A stretch of 64,000 nucleotides of DNA from Paenibacillus sp. P25 (GTDB lineage: Bacteria; Bacillota; Bacilli; Paenibacillales; NBRC-103111), in assembly GCA_024704175.1 (NCBI GenBank), contig CP085629.1, positions 62,001 through 126,000 on the forward strand, given 5' to 3'. Positions within the stretch are counted from its first letter, which is position 1. Each line of letters opens with the position of its first letter. This document shows, piece after piece, positions 28,470 to 38,818 of this stretch. The position numbers and the translations under genes were made by a program. The notes under the pieces were generated by a model that worked only from the letters and a program-made list of their open reading frames with translations, searched no databases and was not told the origin of the DNA.

Positions 28470-30026
28470 ATGGCAGGCATAACAAGCGATAACAACCAGC
28501 TGAAGCGTTCCATGAAAAGCAGGCATATGTACATGATTTCACTCGGAGGTGCGATCGGAACGGGGCTGTTCGTCAGCACAGGATACTTGATCAATCAAGC
28601 CGGACCCGGCGGCGTGGTCCTGTCTTATTTGTCCGGCGGACTATTAATGTATCTGGTCATGCTCTGTTTGGCCGAGCTGTCGGTCATTATGCCGGTGACC
28701 GGCTCCTTTCAGGTCTATGCCACGAAGTTTATCGGCCCGGCTACCGGATTTACGATCGGCTGGCTCTATTGGATCAATTGGATCGTTGCCGTCGGTTCGG
28801 AATGGGTCGGCGCCGGAATGCTGATGAACCGGTGGTTCCCCGATATCCCTGCCTGGATCTGGATCGCGCTGGTCATTGCCTTCATGTTCCTGCTGAATGC
28901 CTTTTCGGCCAGCCTCTTCGCCGAATCCGAGTTTTGGTTTTCCAGCATTAAAGTGATCACGATTGCGTTGTTCGTTCTATTGGGCGTTGGGGCGATTCTG
29001 GGAATCCTTCCGTTCGAAGGCCTCGGCTCGATACCGATTCGTTCAGGCTTTGCCCATGAAGGCGGATTGTTTCCAAACGGGTTCATACCGGTATTTATGA
29101 CCATGGTAGCCGTTAACTTCAGCTATCAAGGAACGGAGCTGATCGGGGTTGCGGCGGGCGAGAGTGAAAATCCGGAGCAAGAGGTTCCGAAGGCGGCGCG
29201 GAATACGATCTGGAGAATCTTATTTTTATTCGTTGCATCCGTATTTATCCTGAGCTCCTTGATCCCTTGGAAAGAAGCCGGTCTCACGGACAGCCCGTTT
29301 GTACTCGTATTCGATAAGATGGGCATTCCTTTTGCGGCGGACATCATGAATTTTGTTATTTTGACCGCGCTTCTTTCGGCAAGCAACTCGGGGTTGTACG
29401 CTTCCTCCCGCATGCTGTGGGCGCTGTCCAAGAGCAACATGGCCAGCCCTTTCCTCAGCAAGCTGAGCCGGAGAGGCGTTCCGTTCCGCGCCCTGACCGT
29501 AAGTGCCATCGTGGCGTCGGTCGCCCTGGTCTCCAGCATCGTCGCTCCGGATACCGTATTTTTGTGGCTGAGCGGCATCTCCGGCTTCGCCGGCATTCTG
29601 GTTTGGATGGGTGTTGCCTTATCCCAATATTTGTTCCGCCGCCGTTACCTGGCCGAAGGAAATCGTTTGGACGATTTGAAATATAAAGTGAAGCTGTTCC
29701 CGTTGGTGCCCATTCTTGCCATCATCCTGTGTCTGGTTGCACTAGTCGGCCTCGCGTTCGATGAGGAGCAGAAGATCGCGCTTTACTACGGCATTCCGTT
29801 TACTGCCGCCTGCTACGGGGTTTATTACCTCTTCTACCGGTCGAAATACGAGCAGACGGCCGGCCTGCCTGCACAAGAAAAGGAACGGAAAGCGGCGGAG
29901 CCCCGAGACGGTCAAGTAAGCGGCGGCTGTTGTAAACGAGGTTATCGGCGAGTTGAAATGAAAATAACAACGGAAGCGTTTTTCTCCTCATTCCTTGGAG
30001 CAAAGCGGCTTCCTTTTTTAAGATGA
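28470..30026 (+). CDS. APC-family amino acid permease, probably for histidine
   Basis: About 12 membrane helices; starts with the APC signature MYMISLGGAIGTGLFVSTGYLINQAGPGGVVLSY and contains YQGTELIGVAAGESENPEQEVPKAARN, typical of the amino acid transporter (LysP/YdgF-like) branch. Placement between hutP and the other hut genes points to histidine or a related substrate; this is inference. ATG 28470 is chosen over 28455 for spacing to GGGG. The last ~30 codons run through a rho-independent terminator, which suggests that the true stop is earlier and that a small indel lies in the tail (about 29850-29940). Confidence 0.85.
   Translation: MAGITSDNNQLKRSMKSRHMYMISLGGAIGTGLFVSTGYLINQAGPGGVVLSYLSGGLLMYLVMLCLAELSVIMPVTGSFQVYATKFIGPATGFTIGWLYWINWIVAVGSEWVGAGMLMNRWFPDIPAWIWIALVIAFMFLLNAFSASLFAESEFWFSSIKVITIALFVLLGVGAILGILPFEGLGSIPIRSGFAHEGGLFPNGFIPVFMTMVAVNFSYQGTELIGVAAGESENPEQEVPKAARNTIWRILFLFVASVFILSSLIPWKEAGLTDSPFVLVFDKMGIPFAADIMNFVILTALLSASNSGLYASSRMLWALSKSNMASPFLSKLSRRGVPFRALTVSAIVASVALVSSIVAPDTVFLWLSGISGFAGILVWMGVALSQYLFRRRYLAEGNRLDDLKYKVKLFPLVPILAIILCLVALVGLAFDEEQKIALYYGIPFTAACYGVYYLFYRSKYEQTAGLPAQEKERKAAEPRDGQVSGGCCKRGYRRVEMKITTEAFFSSFLGAKRLPFLR
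29972..30019 (+). terminator. Terminator of the permease gene
   Basis: GGAAGC/GCTTCC outer stem with inner CTCC/GGAG, followed by TTTTTT. It lies inside the apparent end of the permease frame. Confidence 0.75.
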
Positions 30027-30196
30027 AAGAAAGTTTAACGAATGTATCTTCATTGAAAGGGCTTCGATTAGAAGCTTTTCTTAACGATAAAGAATTTATA
30101 AGTGTTCAGCGGAGCTGATGAAATTCTTTATCACAAGAAAAATTTCCGCTAAATACGGTCTGGCTACTTTGAAGGACTCCGATAGGAGTTTTTCTT
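30023..30196 (+). repeat. Diverged structured repeat: partial copy plus full copy C
   Basis: Copy C (30086-30196) keeps the architecture of the repeats after pyk with different bases: GATAAAGAATTT pairs with AAATTCTTTATC (12 bp), with the same ATAAGT internal loop and a TTCAGC-GGA-GCTGA tip. Then come AAGAAAAAT, CCGCTAAATACGG and ACTCC-GATA-GGAGT-TTTTCTT. Just upstream (about 30023-30085) is a second, more diverged 3' half ending GCTTC-GATTA-GAAGC-TTTTCTT. The full copy ends 27 bases before the AraC-type gene, so it would be its 5' leader or an upstream small RNA. Confidence 0.75.
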
Positions 30197-30222
30197 ACAT
30201 TTACAGGCAGGTGATACGAACG

Positions 30223-31414
30223 ATGAAACGGGATACGGCCCAGGCGGCGTTCTCTCAGCTTCTGATTTCCGGAACGCTAATTCATGAGGCGGATTTCGAT
30301 GATCTGCGAGAGCGACTCGGCATCGAATCGCGTCCTCAGCTCGTGATTGTGCTCTCGATTGACCGCTATACCGATTTGGCCGCGAACAAGCCCTTGTCAT
30401 GGAGCATCGAGATCGGGCAGCAACTGGTGGAAGCGATCTATGAGAGCTTTGCCTTGCCATTTTTGTGGGTATGGGTGGGGAAGGGGTATTGGCCGTGCTC
30501 CTGGAGGTGAGCAAAGACGGGCCGCCGGATCCCTCCTGCAGGCAGGTCATCGTCAGTATGGTGGGGAAGCTGCAGCGGCTGGCGGACCGGAAAGGCTTCT
30601 CCGTATCGGCCGGCATCGGCACATATTATGACGATCCTTACAAGCTGCATCTCTCCTACGGGGAAGCCAAGGAATCACTTATCGACCGTTTCTTTCAAGG
30701 CAACCGGATGATTTTTCAATATGAGCAGCAAAGAAGCGTTCAAGAGGATAGGACCGAGCCGCTGTCCCACAAGGAAAAGATCGAGTCGCTGTCGCGTGTA
30801 CGGATCGGGGACGAAGAAGGGTCGGTCGCTTATCTGGCATTACTCCTGGAACGGCTGGTGCGTCGTATAAGCATAATGTGGACCGGTTCAAATCGGAAGC
30901 GTTCGATCTGATCCTATCGCTGTCCAGGATGATCGTCGATTTGGGCGGGAACGCCTCGGAAATCCTGTCGGACAATGCAAGAATGCTTCAGGACCTGTAC
31001 AGCACCATCCGGTATGACAAATTTGTCCTTAAGCTGAGCTCGTATTGGAGGAAGCTGGCGAGGCAGGTGGCGAACGATCATGCATTAGAGGTTTCCCCGG
31101 TCATCCGGTCGGCCATCGTCCATATAAAGGAGCATCACCAGGAAAAAATGCAGTTAAAGGAAATCGCGCAGCACTGCTACTTGAGCACTCATTATTTCGC
31201 CCATTTGTTCAAAAAGGAAACGGGACTCAGCTTTGTCGATTTCTTAAATAAAGTACGGATCGAGAAGGCCGCTTATTTTTTGGAAAAAACGGAGCTTTCC
31301 GTTCAAGAGATCGCCGCACACGTCGGTATTCAAGACGCCAATTATTTTGCGAGGAAATTCAAGAGGGTGATGGGCTGCAGTCCGACGGACTACCGGATCG
31401 CGGCGCAGTGCTAA
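30223..31414 (+). CDS. AraC-family regulator with an N-terminal GGDEF-like (CdaR/YesN-like) domain (two frameshifts)
   Basis: About 396 residues. The C-terminal ~100 residues are an AraC double helix-turn-helix (IKEHHQEKMQLKEIAQHCYLSTHYFAHLFKKETG ... IAAHVGIQDANYFARKFKRVMGCSPTDYR). The middle (VGKLQRLADRKGFSVSAGIGTYYDDPYKLHLSYGEAKES) is the GGDEF-like domain seen in CdaR/YesN-type regulators. The N-terminal start is MKRDTAQAAFSQLLISG at ATG 30223. The frame breaks near 30475 (G run) and 30865. It probably senses a substrate for the adjacent permease or hut genes; no receiver domain is present. Confidence 0.8.
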
Positions 31415-31503
31415 CGGCCGGGCAAGCCGGAATACACGGAATCATGCTAAGGGTTCAGGCGCTGCATTCTCTATTTTTATTTCACAGGTCTTACTGCAGC
31501 TGG

Positions 31504-31531
31504 AAGCCAGCCTCTCGGGGGTTGGCTTTTT
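31504..31531 (+). terminator. Terminator of the AraC-type gene
   Basis: AAGCCAGCC with GGTTGGCTT and a T run. It separates the regulator from hutG. The following ~150 bases hold a -10-like TATGAT at 31624 but no UAG repeats. Confidence 0.8.
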
Positions 31532-31683
31532 GTGTTATGCCCAGCGAGTCCGGACGGCACAGAACCTTAATTTTGTGCTACCCTTTCGCAAGTTTGGCTA
31601 GATGCAGACGCTCTTCTTTTGAGTATGATGAAGACATGAAAAGCAATGAAATGCTGCAGCCATGACAAGGAAGGAGAGCCGCG

Positions 31684-32652
31684 ATGAAAGAGATTGAATT
31701 CCTGAATCCGCCCGAGCTCGTTCGGCGCGCCAATTGGCGGGACCGGTACGAGACGAAGGTGTCTCAATGGTTGACCCCGTGGGATGGAGAGGAGCCCGTC
31801 GACATCGGCTTCATCGGCGTTCCATTGTCCAAGACGTCGATCAGCGTTTCCGGCGCTTCGATGACCCCGAATGCCTTGCGCGAATTGTTCGCCGGTGTCA
31901 CCACGTACAGCATCGACCACGGGGTCGATTTGCAGGAGCCGCGGGCGCGCGATCTCGGCGACATTCAGATGCATGTCACGGATTTGCTGCGCCGCCATGC
32001 GAATATCGAGCAAGGCCTGAAGAACGTATATGAAGCGATGCCTCACTTGTTTCCGATCATCGCCGGCGGCGATCATTCCATTACTTGCCCTTCCGTGAAA
32101 GCGTTTAAACGGCATATCGGCGGGAAGGTAGGCATCGTCCAGCTGGATTCGCATATGGATGTCCGGAACCTGCAGGACGGGGGTCCCTCCAACGGTACGC
32201 CGATTCGCGGATTGTTGGAGTCGGGGACGGTGGAGGGCCGCCATATTGCACAAATCGGACTTCACAGCTTCGCCAATTCCAGGGCGTATCATGAATACGC
32301 CACGGCGGAGGGGATCACCCAATTTACGGCCCGCCAGGTCGCCAAAGAAGGAATCGAAGCTTTGGTCAACCGGGGGCTCGAGATCGCCGGAGACGGTACC
32401 GACGCCATTTATGTAACCGTTGACATGGATGTGCTGGATCAAGCTTATGCACCTGGGGTGCCCGCGATGGTCCCGGCCGGAATGACCTCCTGGCGGCTGA
32501 TGGAAGCCGCATTCCTGTTAGGGCGGCATCCGAAGGTCAAGGGCTTCGATATCGTTTGTGTGGATCCGGTGCAGGATCCAAGAAGAGCAACGGTCCGAAC
32601 CGCTCTGCATGTGATCCTGACCTTCCTCACAGGCATGATGAAACGAGGATGA
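31684..32652 (+). CDS. hutG: Formimidoylglutamase (arginase-fold)
   Basis: 322 residues; hydrolyses N-formimidoyl-L-glutamate to glutamate and formamide, the last hut step. The two-manganese arginase-fold ligands are visible in IAGGDHSITCPS, QLDSHMDVRN and VTVDMDVLDQAYAPG. ATG 31684 follows AAGGAGAG. It is the first gene of a co-directional set hutG-hutU-hutI-glutamate dehydrogenase with short gaps. No HutP-like leader is seen here, so this segment may be controlled by the neighbouring AraC-type protein. Confidence 0.9.
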   Translation: MKEIEFLNPPELVRRANWRDRYETKVSQWLTPWDGEEPVDIGFIGVPLSKTSISVSGASMTPNALRELFAGVTTYSIDHGVDLQEPRARDLGDIQMHVTDLLRRHANIEQGLKNVYEAMPHLFPIIAGGDHSITCPSVKAFKRHIGGKVGIVQLDSHMDVRNLQDGGPSNGTPIRGLLESGTVEGRHIAQIGLHSFANSRAYHEYATAEGITQFTARQVAKEGIEALVNRGLEIAGDGTDAIYVTVDMDVLDQAYAPGVPAMVPAGMTSWRLMEAAFLLGRHPKVKGFDIVCVDPVQDPRRATVRTALHVILTFLTGMMKRG

Positions 32653-32681
32653 ATCCAACCTACAACGAGGAGAGATGACTT

Positions 32682-34346
32682 ATGGAACAAACGATCAAAC
32701 GCACGATTCGAGCAGCGCACGGAACGAAGCTGACGGCGAAAGGCTGGCAGCAGGAAGCCGTTCTTCGGATGCTGATGAACAATCTGGACCCGGATGTGGC
32801 GGAACGCCCGGAAGACCTGGTCGTCTATGGCGGTATCGGCAAGGCTGCGCGGAATTGGGAGTGCTACGACAAGATCGTGGAATGTTTGACGAACCTGGAA
32901 GCGGATGAAACGTCGCTGGTGCAGTCGGGCAAACCGGTAGGCGTATTCCGGACGCACACCCATGCCCCGCGGGTGCTGCTTTCCAACTCCGTGATCGTGC
33001 CGGCGTTTGCCAACTGGGATACGTTCCATGAGCTCGATAAAAAAGGGCTTATGATGTACGGTCAAATGACGGCCGGCGGCTGGATTTATATCGGCACGCA
33101 GGGCATCCTGCAAGGAACCTACGAAACGTTCGCCGAGGCGGCCCGCCAACACAGAGGAGGGACCTTGAGAGGAACGCTGACGTTAACGGCCGGACTCGGC
33201 GGCATGGGAGGAGCGCAGCCGCTTGCGGTCACGATGAACGACGGCGTTGTGATCGGCGTGGACGTCGATCCGTCCCGGATTCAGCGCAGAATCGATACGC
33301 GTTACTGCGATGTCATGGTTTATGATCTGGATGAAGCGCTGAAGCTTGCAGACGATGCAAAGGCGCAAGGCCAAGCGCTCGCCATCGGGCTTGTAGGCAA
33401 TGCGGCGGAGGTGTTTGCGGAATTTGTGAAGCGGGGCATCGTGCCCGATTTCGTGACCGATCAAACGTCGGCTCACGATCCGCTGAACGGTTACGTGCCT
33501 GCGGGATATTCGCTCGAAGCCGCCGCCGAACTCCGCAAATCCGATCCCGCGCAGTATGTGAAGCTGTCCAAGAGGTCGATGGCCGCCCATGTGCAGGCGA
33601 TGCTCGATCTGCAGAAGATGGGTGCGGTCGTCTTCGATTACGGCAACAATATCCGTCAAGTGGCGCTCGATGAAGGAGTTAAGGATGCGTTTAACTTCCC
33701 GGGCTTCGTTCCCGCCTATATCCGTCCGCTCTTCTGCGAAGGGAAAGGACCGTTCCGCTGGGCGGCATTGTCCGGAGATCCGGAGGATATCTATAAGACG
33801 GATGAGCTGGTGCTTAGGCTCTTCCCGGAAAACGCTCATTTGCGCCGCTGGATCGAAATGGCAAGAGAGCGGGTTGCGTTCCAGGGCCTGCCTGCCCGCA
33901 TCTGTTGGCTCGGCTACGGGGAACGGGCCAAGATGGGCCTGGCCATCAACGAAATGGTACGAAACGGAGAGCTTTCCGCGCCGATCGTCATCGGCCGGGA
34001 TCACCTGGATTGCGGCTCCGTCGCCTCGCCTAACCGTGAAACGGAGTCGATGAAGGACGGCGGCGATGTGGTCGGCGACTGGGCGATCCTGAACGCGCTG
34101 GTGAATACGGCCAGCGGCGCAAGCTGGGTGTCCGTCCATCACGGTGGCGGCGTGGGCATGGGCTACTCCCTGCATGCGGGCATGGTTGTGGTGGCGGACG
34201 GCTCCAAGGAAGCGGACGAGAGACTGTCCCGCGTCTTGAATACGGACCCGGGCATGGGTGTCATCCGTCACGCCGACGCAGGCTACGAGCTTGCGATTGA
34301 GACGGCCAAGGAGCGCGGAGTCCGCGTGCCGATGCTTGGCATCTGA
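32682..34346 (+). CDS. hutU: Urocanate hydratase
   Basis: 554 residues, the normal family length; uses NAD as an electrophile to convert urocanate to imidazolonepropionate. The NAD-binding loop is [18 protein letters not shown]; the active-site region is [20 protein letters not shown], with the conserved Cys; [13 protein letters not shown] is near the C-terminus. ATG 32682 has GAGGAGAG upstream. It is 29 bases after hutG and probably on the same transcript. Intact ORF. Confidence 0.96.
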   Translation: MEQTIKRTIRAAHGTKLTAKGWQQEAVLRMLMNNLDPDVAERPEDLVVYGGIGKAARNWECYDKIVECLTNLEADETSLVQSGKPVGVFRTHTHAPRVLLSNSVIVPAFANWDTFHELDKKGLMMYGQMTAGGWIYIGTQGILQGTYETFAEAARQHRGGTLRGTLTLTAGLGGMGGAQPLAVTMNDGVVIGVDVDPSRIQRRIDTRYCDVMVYDLDEALKLADDAKAQGQALAIGLVGNAAEVFAEFVKRGIVPDFVTDQTSAHDPLNGYVPAGYSLEAAAELRKSDPAQYVKLSKRSMAAHVQAMLDLQKMGAVVFDYGNNIRQVALDEGVKDAFNFPGFVPAYIRPLFCEGKGPFRWAALSGDPEDIYKTDELVLRLFPENAHLRRWIEMARERVAFQGLPARICWLGYGERAKMGLAINEMVRNGELSAPIVIGRDHLDCGSVASPNRETESMKDGGDVVGDWAILNALVNTASGASWVSVHHGGGVGMGYSLHAGMVVVADGSKEADERLSRVLNTDPGMGVIRHADAGYELAIETAKERGVRVPMLGI

Positions 34347-34364
34347 CTTTTGAAGGATCATCAC

Positions 34365-34394
34365 ATGCAGCAAGCCCGGCCGGGCTTGCTGCAT
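34365..34394 (+). repeat. Perfect 30-bp palindrome between hutU and hutI
   Basis: ATGCAGCAAGCCCGG is followed directly by its exact reverse complement. As RNA this makes a very stable hairpin 18 bases after hutU. There is only a short T stretch (ATTTCG) after it, so it may be a processing or stability element rather than a full terminator. Confidence 0.8.
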
Positions 34395-34412
34395 TTCGAG
34401 AGGTGAAGAAGT

Positions 34413-35696
34413 ATGGATAACCGCCGGATTGACCTGCTGATCCATAATATCGGGACACTCATCACCATGCAAGGAAGCCGGGAGCCGCGCAGAGGCGCCG
34501 AGATGTCCGACGTATCGGCCGTACACGGAGGCGCCGTGGCGATCCGGGACGGCATCATTGTCGCAGCGGGGCCGGAGGACGAGGTGCTGGCGCAAATCGG
34601 CGGAGTGCCGGTAGAGCGAAGACATGATGCCGAGGGCCGGCTGGTAACGCCGGGGCTCATTGATCCGCACACCCATTTGGTTCACGGCGGCTCCCGCGAG
34701 CATGAACTGGCTTTGAAGCTGAAGGGCGTTTCCTATCTGGAAATACTCTCTCAAGGCGGAGGCATTCTAAGCACGGTCCGTGCCACCCGGCAGGCTGCGG
34801 AAGAGGAGCTGTACGCGAAAGCGAAGAGAAGCCTCGATATAATGCTTTCCTTCGGGGTAACGACGGTGGAAGCGAAGAGCGGATACGGCCTGACGCTCGA
34901 AGACGAGCTCAAGCGGCTCCGGGTCGCCCGCAGGCTGAACCGGGAGCACCCGGTTGATCTGGTATCCACCTTTATGGGAGCCCACATGGTTCCGGAGGAA
35001 TATAAAGGCCGGTCCCGGGAATTCGTCCGGCTGGTCATCGATGAGATGCTGCCGGAGGTCAAGCGGCAGGGGCTTGCCGAATTTTGCGATGTGTTCTGCG
35101 AAGAGGGCGTATTTTCCGTGGAAGAATCGGAGCAAATTCTGCTTGCCGCGAAGCGAATGGGCTTCGGACTCAAAATTCACGCGGATGAAATCGAGCCGAT
35201 GGGCGGGGCGCAGCTGGCCGGCAAGCTGGGCTGCATCTCGGCCGAGCATTTAATCGCCGCGTCGGACGAGGGGCTTGAGGCGATGCGGCAGGCGGGAGTC
35301 GTGGCCGTCTGTCTGCCTGCCACATCGTTCAATCTGCGGCTGAAGCAGCATGCCCGTGCGCGCACCATGATCGGGATGGGGCTCGCGGTAGCCTTGTCCA
35401 CGGATTATAATCCGGGAAGCTCGCCTACGGAATCACTGCAGCTCGTCATGACCCTGGGATGCCTGAACCTGGGAATGACGCCGGAAGAAGTCCTGACGGC
35501 CGTGACGATCAATGCGGCTCATGCCATCGGGAAGGCGGATACGCTAGGAAGCCTGGAACCTGGAAAGCAAGCGGACCTTGTCATATTCAAGGCCGAGAAT
35601 TTAGCCTATCTGCCGTATCATTTCGGGATCAACCATGTCCATACGGTATTCAAACGAGGGAACAGGGTCGTCTCGTACGGAGCGCTGGTTTGTTAG
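34413..35696 (+). CDS. hutI: Imidazolonepropionase
   Basis: 427 residues; amidohydrolase that opens imidazolonepropionate to formimidoylglutamate. Metal and active-site motifs are [32 protein letters not shown] and [21 protein letters not shown] 34413 follows GAGAGGTGAAG. It continues the histidine pathway from hutU; the strong hairpin upstream could tune its level relative to hutU. Intact ORF. Confidence 0.95.
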   Translation: MDNRRIDLLIHNIGTLITMQGSREPRRGAEMSDVSAVHGGAVAIRDGIIVAAGPEDEVLAQIGGVPVERRHDAEGRLVTPGLIDPHTHLVHGGSREHELALKLKGVSYLEILSQGGGILSTVRATRQAAEEELYAKAKRSLDIMLSFGVTTVEAKSGYGLTLEDELKRLRVARRLNREHPVDLVSTFMGAHMVPEEYKGRSREFVRLVIDEMLPEVKRQGLAEFCDVFCEEGVFSVEESEQILLAAKRMGFGLKIHADEIEPMGGAQLAGKLGCISAEHLIAASDEGLEAMRQAGVVAVCLPATSFNLRLKQHARARTMIGMGLAVALSTDYNPGSSPTESLQLVMTLGCLNLGMTPEEVLTAVTINAAHAIGKADTLGSLEPGKQADLVIFKAENLAYLPYHFGINHVHTVFKRGNRVVSYGALVC

Positions 35697-35728
35697 CATA
35701 CATGTTAGCCATAAGAGGGGGGATCTTC

Positions 35729-37008
35729 GTGGAGGCCACGACGGAAGTAAAAGAAAAGCCGCAGGCATCGGAAAACTTGAACGTGCTGACCCGGACGCAG
35801 AACGTCATCCGGACCGCTCTGGAGACGATGGAGTGCGCGGAATCAATGTACGAATTGTTGAAGCGGCCGCTCCGGCTATTAACCGTACGCATTCCCGTCA
35901 AGATGGACGACGGCTCGGTCAAGGTGTTTACGGGATACCGCGCGCAGCACAACGATGCGGTCGGACCGACCAAAGGCGGGATCCGGTTCCATCCGGAGGT
36001 CACTGAGGAAGAGGTGAAGGCCCTTTCCATGTGGATGAGCATCAAATGCGGCATTGCCGATTTGCCCTACGGCGGGGGAAGGGCGGAATCCAGTGCGATC
36101 CGCGTAAGCTGTCCTTCGGGGAGCTGGAGCGGTTAAGCCGGGGGTATGTCCGGGCCATCAGCCAGCTGGTAGGGCCGGCCAAAGATATTCCGGCGCCGGA
36201 CGTATTCACGAATTCGCAAATCATGGCCTGGATGATGGACGAATACAGCCGGATCCGCGAGTTCGATTCGCCGGGCTTTATTACCGGGAAGCCGATCGTC
36301 CTCGGCGGATCGATCGGGAGAGAATCGTCGACCGCCATGGGCGTCGTGATACTGCTGAGAGAAGCGGCTGAGGTTGCGGGAATTCCGATTGAAGGCGCCC
36401 GGGTCATTATCCAGGGCTTCGGCAATGCCGGCGGCTTTCTGGCCCGGTTCCTTCACGAGGCCGGGGCCAAAGTCGTAGGCATATCGGATGCGCACGGGGC
36501 GCTCTACAATCCGGATGGTCTCGACGTGCAGTATTTATTGGATCGGCGTGATTCCTTCGGAACGGTCACGAATCTGTTTCCGAACGCCATCTCCAACCAG
36601 GAGCCGCTGGTCAAAGACTGTGATATTCTGGTGCCGGCCGCGATCGAGAACCAAATTACGGAGCAGAATGCGCCGGATATCAAGGCCAAGATTCTGGTGG
36701 AAGCGGCGAACGGGCCTACGACGCTGAAGGCTACGGAGTCGCTGACGCAGAAAGGCGTGCTGATCGTGCCCGATGTGCTTGCGAGCTCCGGCGGCGTGAT
36801 CGTATCTTACTTCGAATGGGTCCAGAACAATCAGGGATATTACTGGAACGAAGCGGAAGTGAACGACAGGTCGCTGCACATTTTAAAGCAATCGTTCCAT
36901 AACGTTTATCAGCTGTCCTTGCAGAAGAAAGTCGATATGCGGCTCGCCGCCTATATTGTCGGGTTAAAACGAATGGTGGAAGCGGTCCAATGGCGCGGCT
37001 GGATTTGA
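35729..37008 (+). CDS. Glutamate dehydrogenase (one frameshift)
   Basis: About 427 residues, RocG/GudB type, converting glutamate to 2-oxoglutarate and ammonia. Motifs are [27 protein letters not shown], the catalytic-lysine segment [14 protein letters not shown] (broken at 36075 by a missing A), [10 protein letters not shown] and the NAD loop [13 protein letters not shown] chose GTG 35729, which has AGAGGGGGG 6 bases upstream; ATG 35702 is an in-frame alternative. It lies 32 bases after hutI, so glutamate released by histidine degradation can pass straight into the citrate cycle. Confidence 0.93.
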
Positions 37009-37148
37009 TGGTTGCCGACCGGCAGCGACCATGCCGAAAGGACGGTGCCGGCTGTAAGAGCAAGTATCTTGTATTGAATCAGGCATTCGGCCTTGCAGCG
37101 GCTGATTGGGCCATCCGGCCGGCAATTTATGAACCGGCACCTATTCAG

Positions 37149-37178
37149 GTCACCCTTTTCCAGGGTGGCTTTTTTTTA
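37149..37178 (+). terminator. Terminator of the hut-gdh operon
   Basis: GTCACCC pairs with GGGTGGC, loop TTTTCCA, then eight T. Confidence 0.85.
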
Positions 37179-37249
37179 CCGTCATCCTATGTGAAAAAAA
37201 TCCACCATCACCATAAAATAACACATCCTGTTCGTGAGCGGATTATGAC

Positions 37250-37275
37250 TATAATCATACTTGGAAGCGATTACA
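37250..37275 (+). promoter_or_regulatory. -10 box and cre site before the beta-helix gene
   Basis: TATAAT (37250-37255), then TGGAAGCGATTACA (37262-37275), a full match to the CcpA operator pattern TGNAANCGNTNNCA just downstream of the -10. Catabolite repression of a secreted polysaccharide-active protein is plausible. With the terminator it accounts for the 303-bp gap after glutamate dehydrogenase. Confidence 0.65.
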
Positions 37276-37311
37276 TTTCGCTTACTATCGAAATGAAGGG
37301 TGTTGTTCATC

Positions 37312-38414
37312 ATGCGTAACACTTGGCGAGGCCGAAGCTGTGAATGGGTACTGTATTTCCTTCTTTTTACCTGTGTTGTGCTTTCTCCGGTATTCGGCAC
37401 GGGACCCAAGGCATGGGCGGCAACCAAGAGCGTTCCTGCAGGAGACGTGGCGACGCTGCGCAGCTACCTGGCGGACGCCCAACCGGGAGACATCATTGAA
37501 GTTACGGGTACGTACAACGTATCCGACGGCACGATTGCTACATCGAATAGCGGAACGACGGGAAAGTATATTACCATCAGGGGAACCGGAGGGGAGCGAC
37601 CTTCCATTTTACCGCAGCCGCCGGGAACACGGCATTTTATATTAAAAATGACTACTACGTCCTGGAGAACGTGACGATCGATTCGAATTCCAATTCGAAT
37701 AAGGGGTCGCTGATTGAGGCCTCTCACGGCTACATCACGAACGTGACCGTGAAGAACACGCTGGCCGAAGGCTTTAAGATCCGGAAAAACAGCCGGTACT
37801 GGCTGATCCAAGACAGCACTTCGGCTTATACCGGGCAAAGCGGCAAGTACGGTGAAGGCTTCTACGTCGGTGACGCCGATCAAAATTGGAAAACAGCCCC
37901 CTACGCGGATCAAAGCGGTTATATTACATTCCTCCACTGCAGCGCCGTTCAAACCAAGAATGACGGCTTCGATTTTAAGGAAGGCTCGCAATATATCAAG
38001 GTGATCGGCAGCACGGTTGATTTTCAGAACACGGTGCCGGAGTCTACCTTGGGCAATAACGGGATGTTTATGCGCGCCAACCACGTGCAGGTGATCCAGA
38101 CTTCCGTCAAAAACAATGCAGGGACGGGGCAGGCCTTCCGGGCCAACAAAATGACCGCCAGCGACGGAAATTCCTATGGCGGCGATCTCCAATTAAAGGG
38201 CGTAACCGCGACCAGCATGTCGGGCTCCATGATTTACACCAGCTACACTTCCAATGTGCTTTATTCCGATTACACGATGACCGGCGTTGCGGGAGGGCTG
38301 TATGCTTCCGGTTCCCGCACGGTCGCATCCGGAGATCCGTCCGCGTTCTCCGAAATGACATGGAACGGGGAGGGAGGCGACGTGTATTCATCGGCCGTGA
38401 ACCTTGCGCCGTAA
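37312..38414 (+). CDS. Secreted right-handed beta-helix protein (one frameshift)
   Basis: About 367 residues with a signal peptide (YFLLFTCVVLSPVFGTGPKAWAA). The mature part has the repeated short beta-strand pattern of pectate-lyase-like solenoids (LRSYLADAQPGDIIEVTGTYN; YYVLENVTIDSNSNSN; GYITNVTVKNTLAEGFKIRKNSRYWLIQDS; GYITFLHCSAVQTKNDGFDFKEGSQYIKVIGS). The frame breaks near 37592; restoring it gives RGTGGATFHFTAAGNTAFYIKND. A polysaccharide lyase or surface-glycan role is likely, but no catalytic site can be assigned by eye. Confidence 0.75.
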
Positions 38415-38416
38415 CC

Positions 38417-38685
38417 AAACGGCTTCAGCAGCAGCAAGGCGACCTGATTCGAATGAATAATGCTTCAAATATCGTCTTCAGCGGACTTGCCATGGAAATC
38501 AGCCGCGGGAACGCCGTCGATATGGCCGGCGGGGAGAACAACCTGATCCAAGACGGTGATATCAGCAAAGTGGGCGGGGATGCGGTGAAAATCAACGGGG
38601 GCGTCTATAACGACGTATCCGGTTGCCGGATCTGCAGCATGAGCAATGGCGGCGTCTCCTTGAACGGCGGCGCTTATAGGAGATG
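38417..38685 (+). pseudogene. Beta-helix gene remnant
   Basis: Reads in one frame as QGDLIRMNNASNIVFSGL, then MEISRGNAVDMAGGENNLIQ, then VGGDAVKINGG and NGGVSLNGG: several coils of a right-handed beta-helix related to secreted polysaccharide-active proteins. It has no start codon with a ribosome site, no signal peptide and no complete 3' end. I read it as the core of a second, deleted beta-helix gene. Together with a T-rich tract it fills the 404-bp gap before the small peptide gene. Confidence 0.55.
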
Positions 38686-38818
38686 CGCCCGGTTCCCGTT
38701 TTTTTCCTTCGTTTTCCCGGATTTTTTCCCGGTGCATCCTCATGAAAAACGTTTCTCTCCGGTGTAACATAAGCATTGGAAACCGAAACCAACGAATTCC
38801 TAAATGGAGGGAAAGCAA

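Noticed and set aside
31567..31683. HutP-type leader before hutG
   Set aside because: No TAG repeats at 7-nt spacing and no terminator between the -10-like box and the gene.
33183..34754. Long minus-strand open frame (523 codons) opposite hutU/hutI
   Set aside because: A shadow of the real genes caused by high GC. It has no family resemblance and no ribosome site.
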